Positions 46,498 to 53,733 of a stretch of 64,000 bases of DNA are shown here, in pieces. A program made the position numbers and the translations under genes. The stretch lies in assembly GCA_018402585.1 (NCBI GenBank), contig JAGYIO010000001.1, forward strand, positions 468,400-532,399, written 5' to 3'. Source of the DNA: Chthoniobacterales bacterium. GTDB lineage: Bacteria; Verrucomicrobiota; Verrucomicrobiia; Chthoniobacterales; JACTMZ01. The notes below the pieces were generated by a model. That model made no database searches. It saw nothing but the letters and a program-made list of their open reading frames with translations, and was not told the DNA's origin. Positions within the stretch are counted from its first letter, which is position 1; every line of letters starts with the position of its first letter.

Positions 46498-46757
46498 AAT
46501 CCCTTGCCAGGCCCAGCTTCTGGCGAGCTTACGGCCCACTGGCGGAAAACACCAAACGCGACGCACGGCGCGCCTACGCGCTATTTGCGCAGGACCCCGG
46601 ACATCCTTCACTTCGTTTCAAAAAACTATCCGGTTACCCCGATGTCTGGTCTGTCCGCGTTTCTGCGCAATACCGGGCCGTGGGGCAACGCAGCGGCGAT
46701 GAAATCATTTGGGTCTGGATCGGTTCACACAACGACTTCGATAAGCTCTTCGGCTAG
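46494..46757 (+). CDS. RelE/ParE-superfamily toxin
   Basis: GTG 46494 yields 87 residues. RAYALFAQDPGHPSLRFKKL, YPDVWSVRVSAQYRAVGQ and IIWVWIGSHNDFDKLF are hallmarks of RelE/HigB-like cytotoxic mRNA interferases. Basic residues in the third strand (RVSAQYRAV) fit the usual ribosome-dependent mRNase surface. It is coupled to the upstream antitoxin. Confidence 0.88.
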   Translation: MKSLARPSFWRAYGPLAENTKRDARRAYALFAQDPGHPSLRFKKLSGYPDVWSVRVSAQYRAVGQRSGDEIIWVWIGSHNDFDKLFG

Positions 46758-46800
46758 CATTGTCGCCGAGCATGATTGCGACCGGAGCGGGGCAAAACAA

Positions 46801-46832
46801 AACACCCGCCCAGCGGCCGCGGGATGGGTGTT
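46801..46832 (-). terminator. Terminator hairpin of the PEP-CTERM-tail type
   Basis: AACACCC at 46801 pairs with GGGTGTT ending at 46832, with T-rich sequence beyond on the minus strand (TTTTGTTTTG). Copies with the same flanks occur at 50136, 52260 and 59492, always behind PEP-CTERM 3' ends. Here it follows a truncated HEPN gene instead. Confidence 0.8.
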
Positions 46833-46950
46833 TGTTGAAGTGAGCGGCGTCGTAACGCGGACAGGCCCGCGATTCCTCGGCGATGCGGCGGATGCACCGC
46901 TCGATGATCGCGGCTTTGTTCAGCAGGATGTCGTCAGGCGGCGTAGGCAT
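46833..46950 (-). pseudogene. HEPN (DUF86) toxin, truncated after about 26 codons
   Basis: ATG 46950 lies inside the end of the MNT gene (coupled start). The first residues MPTPPDDILLNKAAIIERCI, then RRIAEE, match the N-terminal helix of DUF86 HEPN proteins. After that the sequence changes into the CGCCGCTCACTTCAACAA word and hairpin that belong to PEP-CTERM terminators. The remaining frame to 46705 has no HEPN homology and lacks the catalytic R/H motif. The toxin is therefore dead. Confidence 0.8.
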
Positions 46951-47338
46951 GCAGAACCTCCCGGCGCGTTTCCTGCAGGGCTGCATACATTGAGAGCACC
47001 AGCATGGCAAAACGCGCCCGCGCCGAGGGGTCACGCTCGAAGAAGAGCCGGCCGCGGGTCACGGCTTCCTTCGCGTAGACAAGATTGGCGGTGGAAAGCA
47101 GACCGACATCCGCCTCGCGACCGGCCAACTCGCCGAGGTCCGCAGCGAGGGCCAGACGCTGTTTGGGCGTGATCACCTGTCCGCGGGCCGGAAGCAGGGC
47201 GATATCCACATCGCTGTCCTCACGCACACGACCTTCCACCGAAGAACCGAGCACATAAGCAGCAGCGACCGAAGCCTCCTGCGCGAGGCGGTGAGCGATT
47301 TGGTCCAAGACCCCTGGCGAGAGGTTTTCCCGTTTCAT
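46934..47338 (-). CDS. MNT-type nucleotidyltransferase antitoxin
   Basis: ATG 47338 gives 134 residues with the minimal nucleotidyltransferase motif AAAYVLGSSVEGRVREDSDV followed by DIALL (GSxxxG...DxD). MntA proteins inactivate their HEPN RNase partner by AMPylating it. Its partner here is truncated, so it is an orphan antitoxin. The overlap of stop and HEPN start is typical for the pair. Confidence 0.88.
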   Translation of the reverse strand: MKRENLSPGVLDQIAHRLAQEASVAAAYVLGSSVEGRVREDSDVDIALLPARGQVITPKQRLALAADLGELAGREADVGLLSTANLVYAKEAVTRGRLFFERDPSARARFAMLVLSMYAALQETRREVLHAYAA

Positions 47339-47474
47339 GATGGGAAAAACATACATGGCGGGATAGGCCGAAACAACCCGCCGAATGGTGATTATGGTCC
47401 GACGCTCCTTGGCTTCGCCTTTTCGCCTCGGGGCCATTTCCGGTCGCCACCACCCAAGCGGGGCGATTCTTGCC

Positions 47475-47626
47475 GCGTCGACCCGTTCAAGCAGCAACTG
47501 GACTCCGCCCCAGCCTGATCCCGGACGGGTTTGAACAGAAGAGAACGAGCACCGGAGCGCGCGGGCGCGCGGGGCAGATGGCCACAGGCCACCGCAGGCG
47601 AGATGAGCGGGAGCGAAGGAGTCAAC
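47475..47626. repeat. Repeat A copy carrying an rnr 3'-end fossil
   Basis: 47479-47516 encodes RVDPFKQQLDSAPA followed by a stop, nearly the C-terminus of RNase R. It is directly followed by repeat A (CCGGACGGGTTTGAACAGAA onward) to GGAGTCAAC at 47626. The rest of the 47339-47763 gap has no gene I can support. Confidence 0.9.
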
Positions 47627-47763
47627 CAAAACGAAGGCAAATCCCGGAAACCTGTTCCCCCCTTCGTTTCCTTGGTTACCTTTTGTAAAAAATTCCAAAC
47701 CAGCACCTCGTGCCTGGCATATTCGGCTTGCCGCACCCGCGAGATTAAACAATCTTGTTAAAC

Positions 47764-48000
47764 ATGAGAACCATCGGCACAAGGGATCTCGCCCACCGGG
47801 CCAGCGAGGTGCGAAAAATTCTTTCTACCGGACAACCACTGCAATGGGCTTCCCGGGGAAAGCTCATTGCCCGGTTGGAGCCACCCGCCCGGCCGGGCCG
47901 CCAAGGACGCCCGGACTGGATTACGCGGGCCACGGAAGCTGGTGCGATCAATCGCAGCCCGCGGACGGTGGCGCAAACGGTCTACGAGGACCGCGGCTGA
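47764..48000 (+). CDS. Phd-like antitoxin
   Basis: ATG 47764 gives 78 residues. RTIGTRDLAHRASEVRKIL, then ASRGKLIARLEPPAR, is a Phd/YefM-type N-terminal domain. The C-terminal part (ITRATEAGAINRSPRTVAQT) is short and basic. It precedes a PIN toxin by 10 bp. Confidence 0.85.
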   Translation: MRTIGTRDLAHRASEVRKILSTGQPLQWASRGKLIARLEPPARPGRQGRPDWITRATEAGAINRSPRTVAQTVYEDRG

Positions 48001-48010
48001 GCCGACGACC

Positions 48011-48463
48011 GTGGCCAAGGTCTATTTCGACACCGGTGCGCTGGTGAAACTTTACATCGTGGAGCCGGGCAGCACCTTCGTGCAGAACAAAGCCCGGCGG
48101 GCTGAGGTCATCCCAATCAATCCGCTGCAAGAAACCGAACTGCGCAACGCCATTCTGGCCGCAGGCGGACGCCGGAGCATCGCCCGCGAGGCCATGCGGC
48201 GCAGTCTGGACAATTTCGAGGAGGATCTGGCAACCGGGGTTTTCACCCGCGAGACACCCGAGTGGCCTTGGATCTACCGCCGGGCTGACCTGCTGGCCCG
48301 CCAATACACACCCCGCTTCCTCTGCCGCACGCTCGATATCCTCCACGTGGCCGCGGCCGAGCTGTGCGGTGCCGACCAAATCGTCACCGGCGACCAACGC
48401 CAGCAGAAATTGGCCAAGGCCATCGGGATGGCCGTAGTCAAAGTCCCCGCAGCCGGGCGCTGA
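48011..48463 (+). CDS. PIN-domain toxin (VapC-like)
   Basis: GTG 48011 yields 150 residues starting VAKVYFDTGALVKLYIVEPG (first Asp). NPLQETELRNAILAAGG (Glu), TLDILHVAAAELCGADQIVT (Asp) and GDQRQQKLAKAIG (Asp) complete the PIN active site. It is a putative tRNA/rRNA-cleaving RNase paired with the preceding antitoxin. Confidence 0.9.
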   Translation: MAKVYFDTGALVKLYIVEPGSTFVQNKARRAEVIPINPLQETELRNAILAAGGRRSIAREAMRRSLDNFEEDLATGVFTRETPEWPWIYRRADLLARQYTPRFLCRTLDILHVAAAELCGADQIVTGDQRQQKLAKAIGMAVVKVPAAGR

Positions 48464-48533
48464 ACGCACCCCGCAACTCGAAGCTGGGACCACCAGAACC
48501 GCGCGCGCAGGGTGACTTGATCAAGCTCGAAGC

Positions 48534-48895
48534 CATCGTCGCCCGCATCGGTCCCTTCAAGCAGCAGTTGGATTTCGCCCCGGCCTGAGCCCGGACGGGT
48601 TTAAACAGAAGATCACGAGCACCGGAGCGCGCGGGCGCTCGGGGCAGATGGCCACAGGCCACCGCAGGCGAGATGAGCGGGAGCGAAGGAGTCAACAACA
48701 ACGAAGGAAAATCCCGGAAGCGTGTCCCCCCTTCGTTACCTTTTGTTCAAAAAAACTCAGTCCATTTCACCTCCGTGAGCTCTGTGCCTTGGTGAGAGCA
48801 ATGTCCGCTCCCTGCCGTCCGAGCCTTGGACCGGGAACAGGAAACCTCTCACGGAGACCCAAAGAGCACGGAGCCAGCGAAGAAGGACGGCGAGG
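48534..48895. repeat. rnr-tail fossil, repeat A and full repeat B
   Basis: 48534-48588 encodes VARIGPFKQQLDFAPA and a stop, again an RNase R-like 3' end. Repeat A follows to about 48697, then the TTCGTTACCTTTTGTTC linker and repeat B (48749-48895). This is the most complete A-linker-B composite in the window. 48896-49138 has no gene that I can support. Confidence 0.9.
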
Positions 48896-49138
48896 ATCCG
48901 CACACGGCGGATCCCCACTGTCGCATCCTTTTCTCCTTTGGTGCGCAGAGACGCTCACCAAACAGTTAGCCATCTCTCGCCCAGGTGCGCCTCTGTGGCA
49001 GCGTCGGAAAGGGCAGAATGTTTTGCACCGTTTCGGCTTAGGTGTGACGACATACCATACCCGAGACACGTCAAGCCGCTGTTGTTTTGGATTTCGGTCA
49101 AGCTTGCTCTACGAAGGGTGTTCGTATAGTTAGCTGGT

Positions 49139-49501
49139 ATGACATCGAAGAAGCTGCCCGTGGAGCATGGTCGCAAGGGCGGACGCGCCCGCACCGCAGC
49201 CAAATCGCTGGCGGCCCGGCAAAACATTCTGCTGCGCTGGCATCGGCCCGGGAGAGATGGCGTGATTCCTCCGGCCGCTTTGATCGATGGTGCTTGGTAT
49301 GTGGGCGAGGGTCGGTCGGCCTCCGTGGCTTACTGGGACGACACGCGCGAGACGTTCCACACGCTCTCGGCCAATTCGTGGTTCGATCCGGCCACCTACC
49401 CCGAGATCACCAAACGCACCGTGAGAATCAAACAGGAGCGTCACGTGGCGGCCGGAGGGACCTTTGCCCCGCGACAGATCCTGTCGGCCGCAGCATCCTG
49501 A
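49139..49501 (+). CDS. Small basic protein paired with an NTase (putative TA partner)
   Basis: The 120-residue protein begins with a basic helix (KKLPVEHGRKGGRARTAAKS) and has LIDGAWYVGEGRSASVAYWD and ITKRTVRIKQERHVAAGGTF. I do not recognise a family. It ends 7 bp before the NTase start, so the pair is co-transcribed. A role as partner of the NTase in an addiction module is inferred only from gene order and surroundings. Confidence 0.7.
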   Translation: MTSKKLPVEHGRKGGRARTAAKSLAARQNILLRWHRPGRDGVIPPAALIDGAWYVGEGRSASVAYWDDTRETFHTLSANSWFDPATYPEITKRTVRIKQERHVAAGGTFAPRQILSAAAS

Positions 49502-49508
49502 TGTCCCG

Positions 49509-50108
49509 ATGAAAGACTTCGGAAGCCGGGCCGATGTGGAGCGCGCTTTGACTGAACTCGGACGCCAGATGGCGCTCCGCGATGCCGACCACATGGCGGT
49601 GGTTTGCTGCGGCGCTTCGGCGCTGTGCGTTCTCGGCCTGCTGGCGCGGCGCACGCTCGATATCGATGCCATCGGCCTGATCGGATCGAATGAAGAAATC
49701 AGTTCCATCGATGAGTTTTCACCCGAAGTGAACGACGCCATAGCCGCGGCCGGTTTATCGCTCGGACTGCTACCGGGTTGGTTCAACGGTGCCGCTTCGG
49801 CTGTCCTCGCTCGCGGGCTACCGGTCGGGGCTCTGGAGCGTTCTGCCGTCCAGGCCAAGGCTTTTGGACCATGCTTGACCGTGCACTTCATGGATCGCAT
49901 CGATTTGATCGCTCTCAAGATGTATGCGGCGCTTGATCCCAAGGAGGGCCGCCGCCATGTCAAAGATCTCGTCGAAATCGGTCCGAGCCGAGAGGAGTTG
50001 CTTCACGGGATCCAGTGGATCGGCTCCCTGCCGTCCAGTCCCGCCTTCAAGCAGTCGCTTCACCGCTTGCTGGAGGGTTTCGACGCGGCAGACCTCTACA
50101 GCGCTTGA
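49509..50108 (+). CDS. Nucleotidyltransferase-like protein (DUF6036-like)
   Basis: ATG 49509 gives 199 residues. DHMAVVCCGASALCVLGLLA, then RRTLDIDAIGLI, forms a divergent NTase core with DxD. IDLIALKMYAALDPKEGRRH and VKDLVEIGPSREELLHGIQW are typical of AbiEii/DUF6036 NTases. Such enzymes act in TA or abortive-infection systems. A truncated copy with an internal stop lies at 59061-59464. Confidence 0.85.
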   Translation: MKDFGSRADVERALTELGRQMALRDADHMAVVCCGASALCVLGLLARRTLDIDAIGLIGSNEEISSIDEFSPEVNDAIAAAGLSLGLLPGWFNGAASAVLARGLPVGALERSAVQAKAFGPCLTVHFMDRIDLIALKMYAALDPKEGRRHVKDLVEIGPSREELLHGIQWIGSLPSSPAFKQSLHRLLEGFDAADLYSA

Positions 50109-50135
50109 TACCTCAGCAAGGAGCGCCGGAACAAA

Positions 50136-50167
50136 ACACCCGTCGCGCGGCTGCGGGACGGGTGTTG
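50136..50167 (-). terminator. Terminator hairpin of the PEP-CTERM-tail type
   Basis: AACACCCGTC and GACGGGTGTT form a 10-bp stem, and TTTTGTT follows on the minus strand. It lies between the end of the NTase gene and a PEP-CTERM tail remnant. It probably terminates the rightward NTase gene as well. Confidence 0.88.
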
Positions 50168-50191
50168 ATTGAGGTGAGAAGCGCTGAAAAA

Positions 50192-50232
50192 TCAGGAAGC
50201 TTTGCCGCGCCGGCGGCGGCGGAGGGGCCACA
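50192..50232 (-). pseudogene. Orphan PEP-CTERM 3' end (about 13 codons)
   Basis: Minus-strand codons LWPLRRRRRGKAS and a stop match the arginine-rich end of PEP-CTERM proteins, with the stop in the TTCCTGATTTTT word found in the other tails. Upstream, the reading frame runs into unrelated repeats, so the protein body is missing. Confidence 0.75.
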
Positions 50233-50264
50233 GCCGAGCGGAGCGAACCGAGGCTTGGCGAGAT

Positions 50265-50514
50265 AGGTCGCCGTGGCGATCAACTGATACCGAGGCTTGG
50301 CGAACCGGAGGCGAAGCCGGAGATAGCCCACGGCAAATAGGTCGCCGTGGCGATCAACTGATACCGAGGCTTGGCGAACCGGAGGCGAAGCCGGAGATAG
50401 CCCACGGCAAATAGGTCGCCGTGGCGATCAACTGATACCGAGGCTTGGCGAACCGGAGGCGAAGCCGGAGATAGCCCACGGCAAATAGGTCGCCGTGGCG
50501 ATCAACTGATACCG
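50265..50514. repeat. 74-bp tandem repeat array (3 full units and a partial)
   Basis: The unit AGGTCGCCGTGGCGATCAAC, then TGATACCGAGGCTTGGCG and CGGAGGCGAAGCCGGAGATA, starts at 50265, 50339, 50413 and 50487 (partial). Units are identical by eye. A degenerate fifth start (AGGTCGCCGCGGCGAC) lies at about 50529. GGCGATCAACTGATAC recurs in degenerate form near 53105. No coding frame is likely. Confidence 0.93.
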
Positions 50515-50614
50515 TAACGCAGTGGAGATAGGTCGCCGCGGCGACCAAACAGCCGCCGACAAAAAGGCGAGCCACAGATTAAAGAGGATTAACACGGATG
50601 ACAGAACCAGATTG

Positions 50615-50642
50615 TTTTTTGCCGTGTGACCCCGGCAAAAAA
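50615..50642. other. Perfect hairpin (TTTTTTGCCG / CGGCAAAAAA)
   Basis: A 10-bp perfect stem with an 8-nt loop has T-rich and A-rich flanks, so it could act as a terminator in both directions. It lies in a gene-free stretch (50515-50810) with no obvious gene to terminate. Confidence 0.8.
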
Positions 50643-50691
50643 CAGACGTCCGTAAAAGGCATTGCGATCGAAGCCGGTCTTCGAGGCCATT

Positions 50692-50721
50692 GATTTTGCC
50701 CGATGTCAGTCGGGCAAAATC
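50692..50721. other. Perfect hairpin (GATTTTGCCCGA / TCGGGCAAAATC)
   Basis: A 12-bp perfect stem with a 6-nt loop (TGTCAG) follows the 50615 hairpin at 50 bp. Together they form a two-hairpin cluster in non-coding DNA. The function is unknown; bidirectional terminators or a structured RNA are possible. Confidence 0.8.
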
Positions 50722-50810
50722 TTATCCTGCCTTTTATCTTCTTCTATCCGTGGCTAAGTGCCTTTCCTCTTTTCGGATCGAGCTGTCCCCCCGCTCAAGG
50801 ACTTCCGAAA

Positions 50811-50915
50811 TCATGCCTTGCCACGCAACCGGCGGCGGAGGGGCCAGAGCATGAGGGCGAGCAGGGCGAGCGCGGCGACGTAGGTCGAGGGTTTGGGGAT
50901 GGCGGTGATGGTCCG
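50811..50915 (-). pseudogene. Orphan PEP-CTERM 3' end with PKP instead of PEP
   Basis: On the minus strand ITAIPKPSTYVAALALLALM, then LWPLRRRLRGKA and a stop, form a complete sorting signal except that the Glu of PEP is Lys. No signal peptide or body lies upstream; the frame runs into HigA-like remnants. It is a decayed 3' end of a PEP-CTERM gene. Confidence 0.8.
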
Positions 50916-50925
50916 CGGTCGCCCG

Positions 50926-51290
50926 GCTAAGCCAATGCAGCAACGTGGTCGGTCTGGTAGTCTACAACCAGCGTTCCCGGCACATCCATGAACGAGGCGA
51001 GCGGATGATTCTCGTCCTCGCCCACCTCGTCGGTAATCTCATCCAAGAGGGCGACAAGACGTGTGTAATCCGCATCGGAGCGAGGCAAGCAAATGAGCGT
51101 GGGAAATGGGCGCCCAGTTCCGCGTGAGGGTTTCGAGTTGTGCCGCGCTCATACCCTCCAAGTTCCTTTGTCGTAATCACAATGCATCAAGATGTCCGGA
51201 TGTAAACTTCCGCCGGTTGTAGTGGATGGCCGTGATCAGGCGGGCCTTGTTTCCCCCGATATTGAAAACGGTCAATTTCCGGAACCGGAG
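50926..51290 (-). pseudogene. HigBA-like module, both genes frameshifted
   Basis: The HigA-like part (51152 down to 50926) matches the antitoxin at 55081-55305, but an additional G/C in the GCGTGGGAAATGGG word breaks the frame after APIS. The HigB part (about 51290-51149) shows VFNIGGNKARLITAIHYNRR, then loses the frame through two single-base losses relative to the 55.3-kb copy. Both are dead. It retains more of HigB than the copy at 55.3 kb. Confidence 0.85.
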
Positions 51291-51498
51291 AAAAGAGATC
51301 AGCCTAAAACCGTAGTTGAAAGTTGAGTGATGAGAGCCGGAGCAAAGCGGAGACGGCCGGAGGCAATTGAGGGACTAAGCATGAGCAGTTTACGTCGTCG
51401 GCTCGCCCCATCCTTGGGGTGGCTGCGTCCGGACCAACAAGTCGTTGGCTTTCAACCTCTCAACCCTCAACCATAAACTCTCAACGCCTTTTCTAAGA

Positions 51499-51837
51499 TC
51501 AGGTGTTGCCAAGGAAATCGTCGAGGACTCGACGAATCAGCGGTATCTTCTCGGTGGCTGCTTTCCAGACGAGAGCAACATCCACATGACCGTAGTCCTG
51601 AGCCACGATATTGCGCATGCGGCGCATTTGCCGGAAAGGTAGCGCGGGCAACTGAGCGCGCGTTGCTTCGGACAGGCGGGCCGTGGCTTCACCGATGATT
51701 TCAATACGTCTGATCACGGCATCCTGCTTCTCGGTGTCCTCGAAGAAGTCCTTGGAAGACACGCCGGCCATGGAGCTCTCAATCAGCGAACAGGCCTGAC
51801 GGATATCGCGCAGGCGACCGAGTTGGTCCATCTCCAT
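51499..51837 (-). CDS. HEPN (DUF86) protein with altered active-site motif
   Basis: ATG 51837 gives 112 residues: RLRDIRQACSLIESSMAGVS, then AVIRRIEIIGEATARLSEAT, typical DUF86 helices. The RNase motif RNxxxH, normally like RNIIAHDYG, reads MRNIVAQDYGHVD; the His position is Gln (codon CAG). It is therefore a candidate inactive or altered HEPN toxin. Its start overlaps the end of the MNT gene, so the two are coupled. Confidence 0.87.
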   Translation of the reverse strand: MEMDQLGRLRDIRQACSLIESSMAGVSSKDFFEDTEKQDAVIRRIEIIGEATARLSEATRAQLPALPFRQMRRMRNIVAQDYGHVDVALVWKAATEKIPLIRRVLDDFLGNT

Positions 51838-52153
51838 AGACCGTGACCGCTGTGGCCAGGATATGCTCGCGAGCCAAGGGATTCGACGAAGCCTCGAGCC
51901 GGTCGCGCAAGACAAAGTCAACCGGACGACCGAGCAACTCCTCGGCTTCACCGGCCATTTCAAAAAGGTCGTCGGCGAGCACGGTTGCCGGGTTCTCCAA
52001 AGTGGCCAACAAGTCGATATCGCTGTGTGCCTTCTGCTCTCCGCGCGAAAACGACCCGAAAACAGCCAGATGACGCAACCGATGCCTGCGGCAAAAGGGC
52101 GCAAGCTTGGGACGGATCTCGTCGAGAAAAGCCGTGTTGGCCGGAGAAGTCAC
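51779..52153 (-). CDS. MNT-type nucleotidyltransferase antitoxin
   Basis: The GTG at 52153 or the ATG at 52207 may be used; the GTG form is 124 residues. RLRHLAVFGSFSRGEQKAHS, followed by DIDLLATL, is the complete minimal NTase motif. AEELLGRPVDFVLRDRLEAS is the usual second half. It is partner to the HEPN gene, with which it overlaps by 59 bp. Confidence 0.87.
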   Translation of the reverse strand: MTSPANTAFLDEIRPKLAPFCRRHRLRHLAVFGSFSRGEQKAHSDIDLLATLENPATVLADDLFEMAGEAEELLGRPVDFVLRDRLEASSNPLAREHILATAVTVYGDGPTRSPARYPSGLFAD

Positions 52154-52259
52154 AAGTTGATCCTTCCCCGACAGCACGCCGCACGCAAGCAGCAAGAGTG
52201 AGCGCAAGCGCGCGACCGGTCGCCGCGCCGGCCGACCGCAGCCTTTTTACACCAAACAA

Positions 52260-52287
52260 AACACCCTCCCCTCGCGGGACGGGTGTT
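52260..52287 (-). terminator. Terminator hairpin of the PEP-CTERM-tail type
   Basis: AACACCC and GGGTGTT enclose TCCCCTCGCGGGAC. The minus strand continues TTTTGTTTGG. It lies 24 bp past the stop of the orphan PEP-CTERM tail, matching the layout at 50136 and 59492. Confidence 0.85.
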
Positions 52288-52310
52288 GCTGGTGAGCGGC
52301 GATTGAAAAA

Positions 52311-52418
52311 TCAGGAAACCTTGCCACCCAGGCGCCGGCGCAGGAGGTGCGCGCCGCAGCCCACAGCGGCGACGGCAAGCAGCGCGTAGGTCGAGGGTTC
52401 GGGGACGGGTTCCGGACC
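52311..52418 (-). pseudogene. Orphan PEP-CTERM 3' end (full sorting signal)
   Basis: The minus-strand frame reads GPEPVPEPSTYALLAVAAVG, then AHLLRRRLGGKVS and a stop. It is a complete PEP motif, hydrophobic helix and basic end. The frame upstream (MAEGAWIRVCRVLVPAVLR) is only about 35 codons and lacks a credible signal peptide or domain, so the body is missing. Confidence 0.8.
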
Positions 52419-52480
52419 AGCGCTGATAGCAGTGGTCCGGCGCGGACAACCGGACCAAGGCCACCGAAGCACAGCTGGAA

Positions 52481-52834
52481 CTAAGACACGGCAAACTCTG
52501 ATCCAAGCACCTTCAGCCAAGTACTCATTCCCTGCAACACAGCCGATCGATCTGCTGCGCCCAAGCGGCCGACACGTCGCAAGATCAGCCTTTTGTCAAC
52601 GGTGACGAGCTTGGTCAACCGGATCGTTGAGGGCTTGGGAAGTCCGACATCCGACCAGTTCGCAAGCAAAACGTCTCCGAAGTCCCTTGGCTGGCGAGTG
52701 GTAATCCTGGCCAAGAGAGCATCATTCTCATCGACGGCGAGCACCAAACCCGGGCGCTTCTTGCGTCCTTGTAGGTCAGAATAGGGAAACTCCACCGTCA
52801 CCACGTCACCGACCTCACAAACTGTCATAGACAT
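52481..52834 (-). CDS. MazF/PemK-like toxin
   Basis: ATG 52834 (or 52828) gives about 117 residues. CEVGDVVTVEFPYSDLQGRK, then KRPGLVLAVDEND, is the PemK/MazF beta-barrel signature. TIRLTKLVTVDKRLILRRVG fits the second half. It is a putative mRNA interferase. It overlaps the antitoxin gene by 14-20 bp. Confidence 0.88.
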   Translation of the reverse strand: MSMTVCEVGDVVTVEFPYSDLQGRKKRPGLVLAVDENDALLARITTRQPRDFGDVLLANWSDVGLPKPSTIRLTKLVTVDKRLILRRVGRLGAADRSAVLQGMSTWLKVLGSEFAVS

Positions 52835-52997
52835 TGTCTTCGGGAGAGTCGTCGGTGAAAAATTTCTCGAGCCCGGCCCTTTGCCAATCGAGGTCTTCAG
52901 GAGTGCGACCGATGAGGTCTGGCAAATCGCGATAGACTTTGAGCCGCTGGGGCCACGGCAGTTGCTCGATGGCCTTCTCAATCTCTTGAACCGTACT
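52815..52997 (-). CDS. Small antitoxin of the MazF-like module
   Basis: GTG 52997 gives 60 residues: STVQEIEKAIEQLPWPQRLK, then VYRDLPDLIGRTPEDLDWQR and a very acidic end. Size, acidity and overlap with the toxin fit a type II antitoxin. I do not recognise a DNA-binding fold. The ATG at 53036 is an alternative start. Confidence 0.78.
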   Translation of the reverse strand, partial: STVQEIEKAIEQLPWPQRLKVYRDLPDLIGRTPEDLDWQRAGLEKFFTDDSPEDNVYDSL

Positions 52998-53347
52998 CAC
53001 GAAGAAAAGCTTAGTCCCGCCACCCGCCACCGGCAACCACGAGTTATCCTAGAAAGAGCGTTGAGAGCCGGAGTCCGCCGCGGCGGACGGAGACGAATCG
53101 CCACTGCGATCAACTGATACGGCTCGGAGAGCTCGCGCGCCCGCTGGGAAAGAGCGGACGAGCGAGCCGCTCGTCCCTACCTCAGCTGACAAAGTGTAAA
53201 ATCTTTTGGGACATACTGTAAGATTGCTGCGACTGAAGTTCGGCGGCCGTCCCGCCCCCTTCGTTTCGTTTCTCCCCCACCAAGCCACACCCCTCAACTC
53301 AGGTCTCAGGGTTCATCCTTAATCCCTCTCTCCTCTCCCCCTTCGGA
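52998..53347. other. Intergenic region without a supported gene
   Basis: A degenerate copy of the 74-bp-array word (GCGATCAACTGATACGG) lies near 53105. An inverted pair GCGGACGAGCGAGCCGCTCG is at about 53155. Sequence near 53185-53225 is AT-richer than the surroundings. No coding frame is convincing. Confidence 0.5.
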
Positions 53348-53355
53348 CGGCCGGC

Positions 53356-53733
53356 TTAGCCAAGCACCGCCACGCCGTATTTCTCGAACTGTTCGTCCGC
53401 CGTCACCACGGTCAGATCATGCAATTTTGCCGTCGCGATGATGAACCGGTCGCAGGGGTCGTCGTGGATTCGCGGCAGTTCGGCGGCGGCCATGCAGACA
53501 TTTAAGTCGAGCGGCAGAATGGTGAGGCCGTGATGCTCCGCGACTTTCTCAAACCATGGCCGGGGCGGATGCGGCAGCTTCAACTTTCCTTTGGTCACTT
53601 TGATGGCGACTTCAAAACCGCTCATGGCCGAAAGATAAACCGCCGAGGCCTCGTTGATTTTCTTGAGGGCGAAACGGCTTAATTTTTTGTCCCCGCTGGC
53701 CAGCCAGAGCAAAGCGCAGGTATCCAGAATCAT
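53356..53733 (-). CDS. PIN-domain toxin (VapC-like), copy 2
   Basis: The protein sequence is the same as at 43632-44009 (125 residues; MILDTCALLWLASGD start, VVTADEQFEKYG near the end) with all PIN acidic residues. It overlaps its antitoxin by 4 bp (ATGA). Because the toxins are identical, either antitoxin could neutralise both. Confidence 0.93.
   Translation of the reverse strand: MILDTCALLWLASGDKKLSRFALKKINEASAVYLSAMSGFEVAIKVTKGKLKLPHPPRPWFEKVAEHHGLTILPLDLNVCMAAAELPRIHDDPCDRFIIATAKLHDLTVVTADEQFEKYGVAVLG

Noticed and set aside
50265..50514. CRISPR-like array
   Set aside because: The 74-bp units are directly joined and identical, with no variable spacers and no cas genes.
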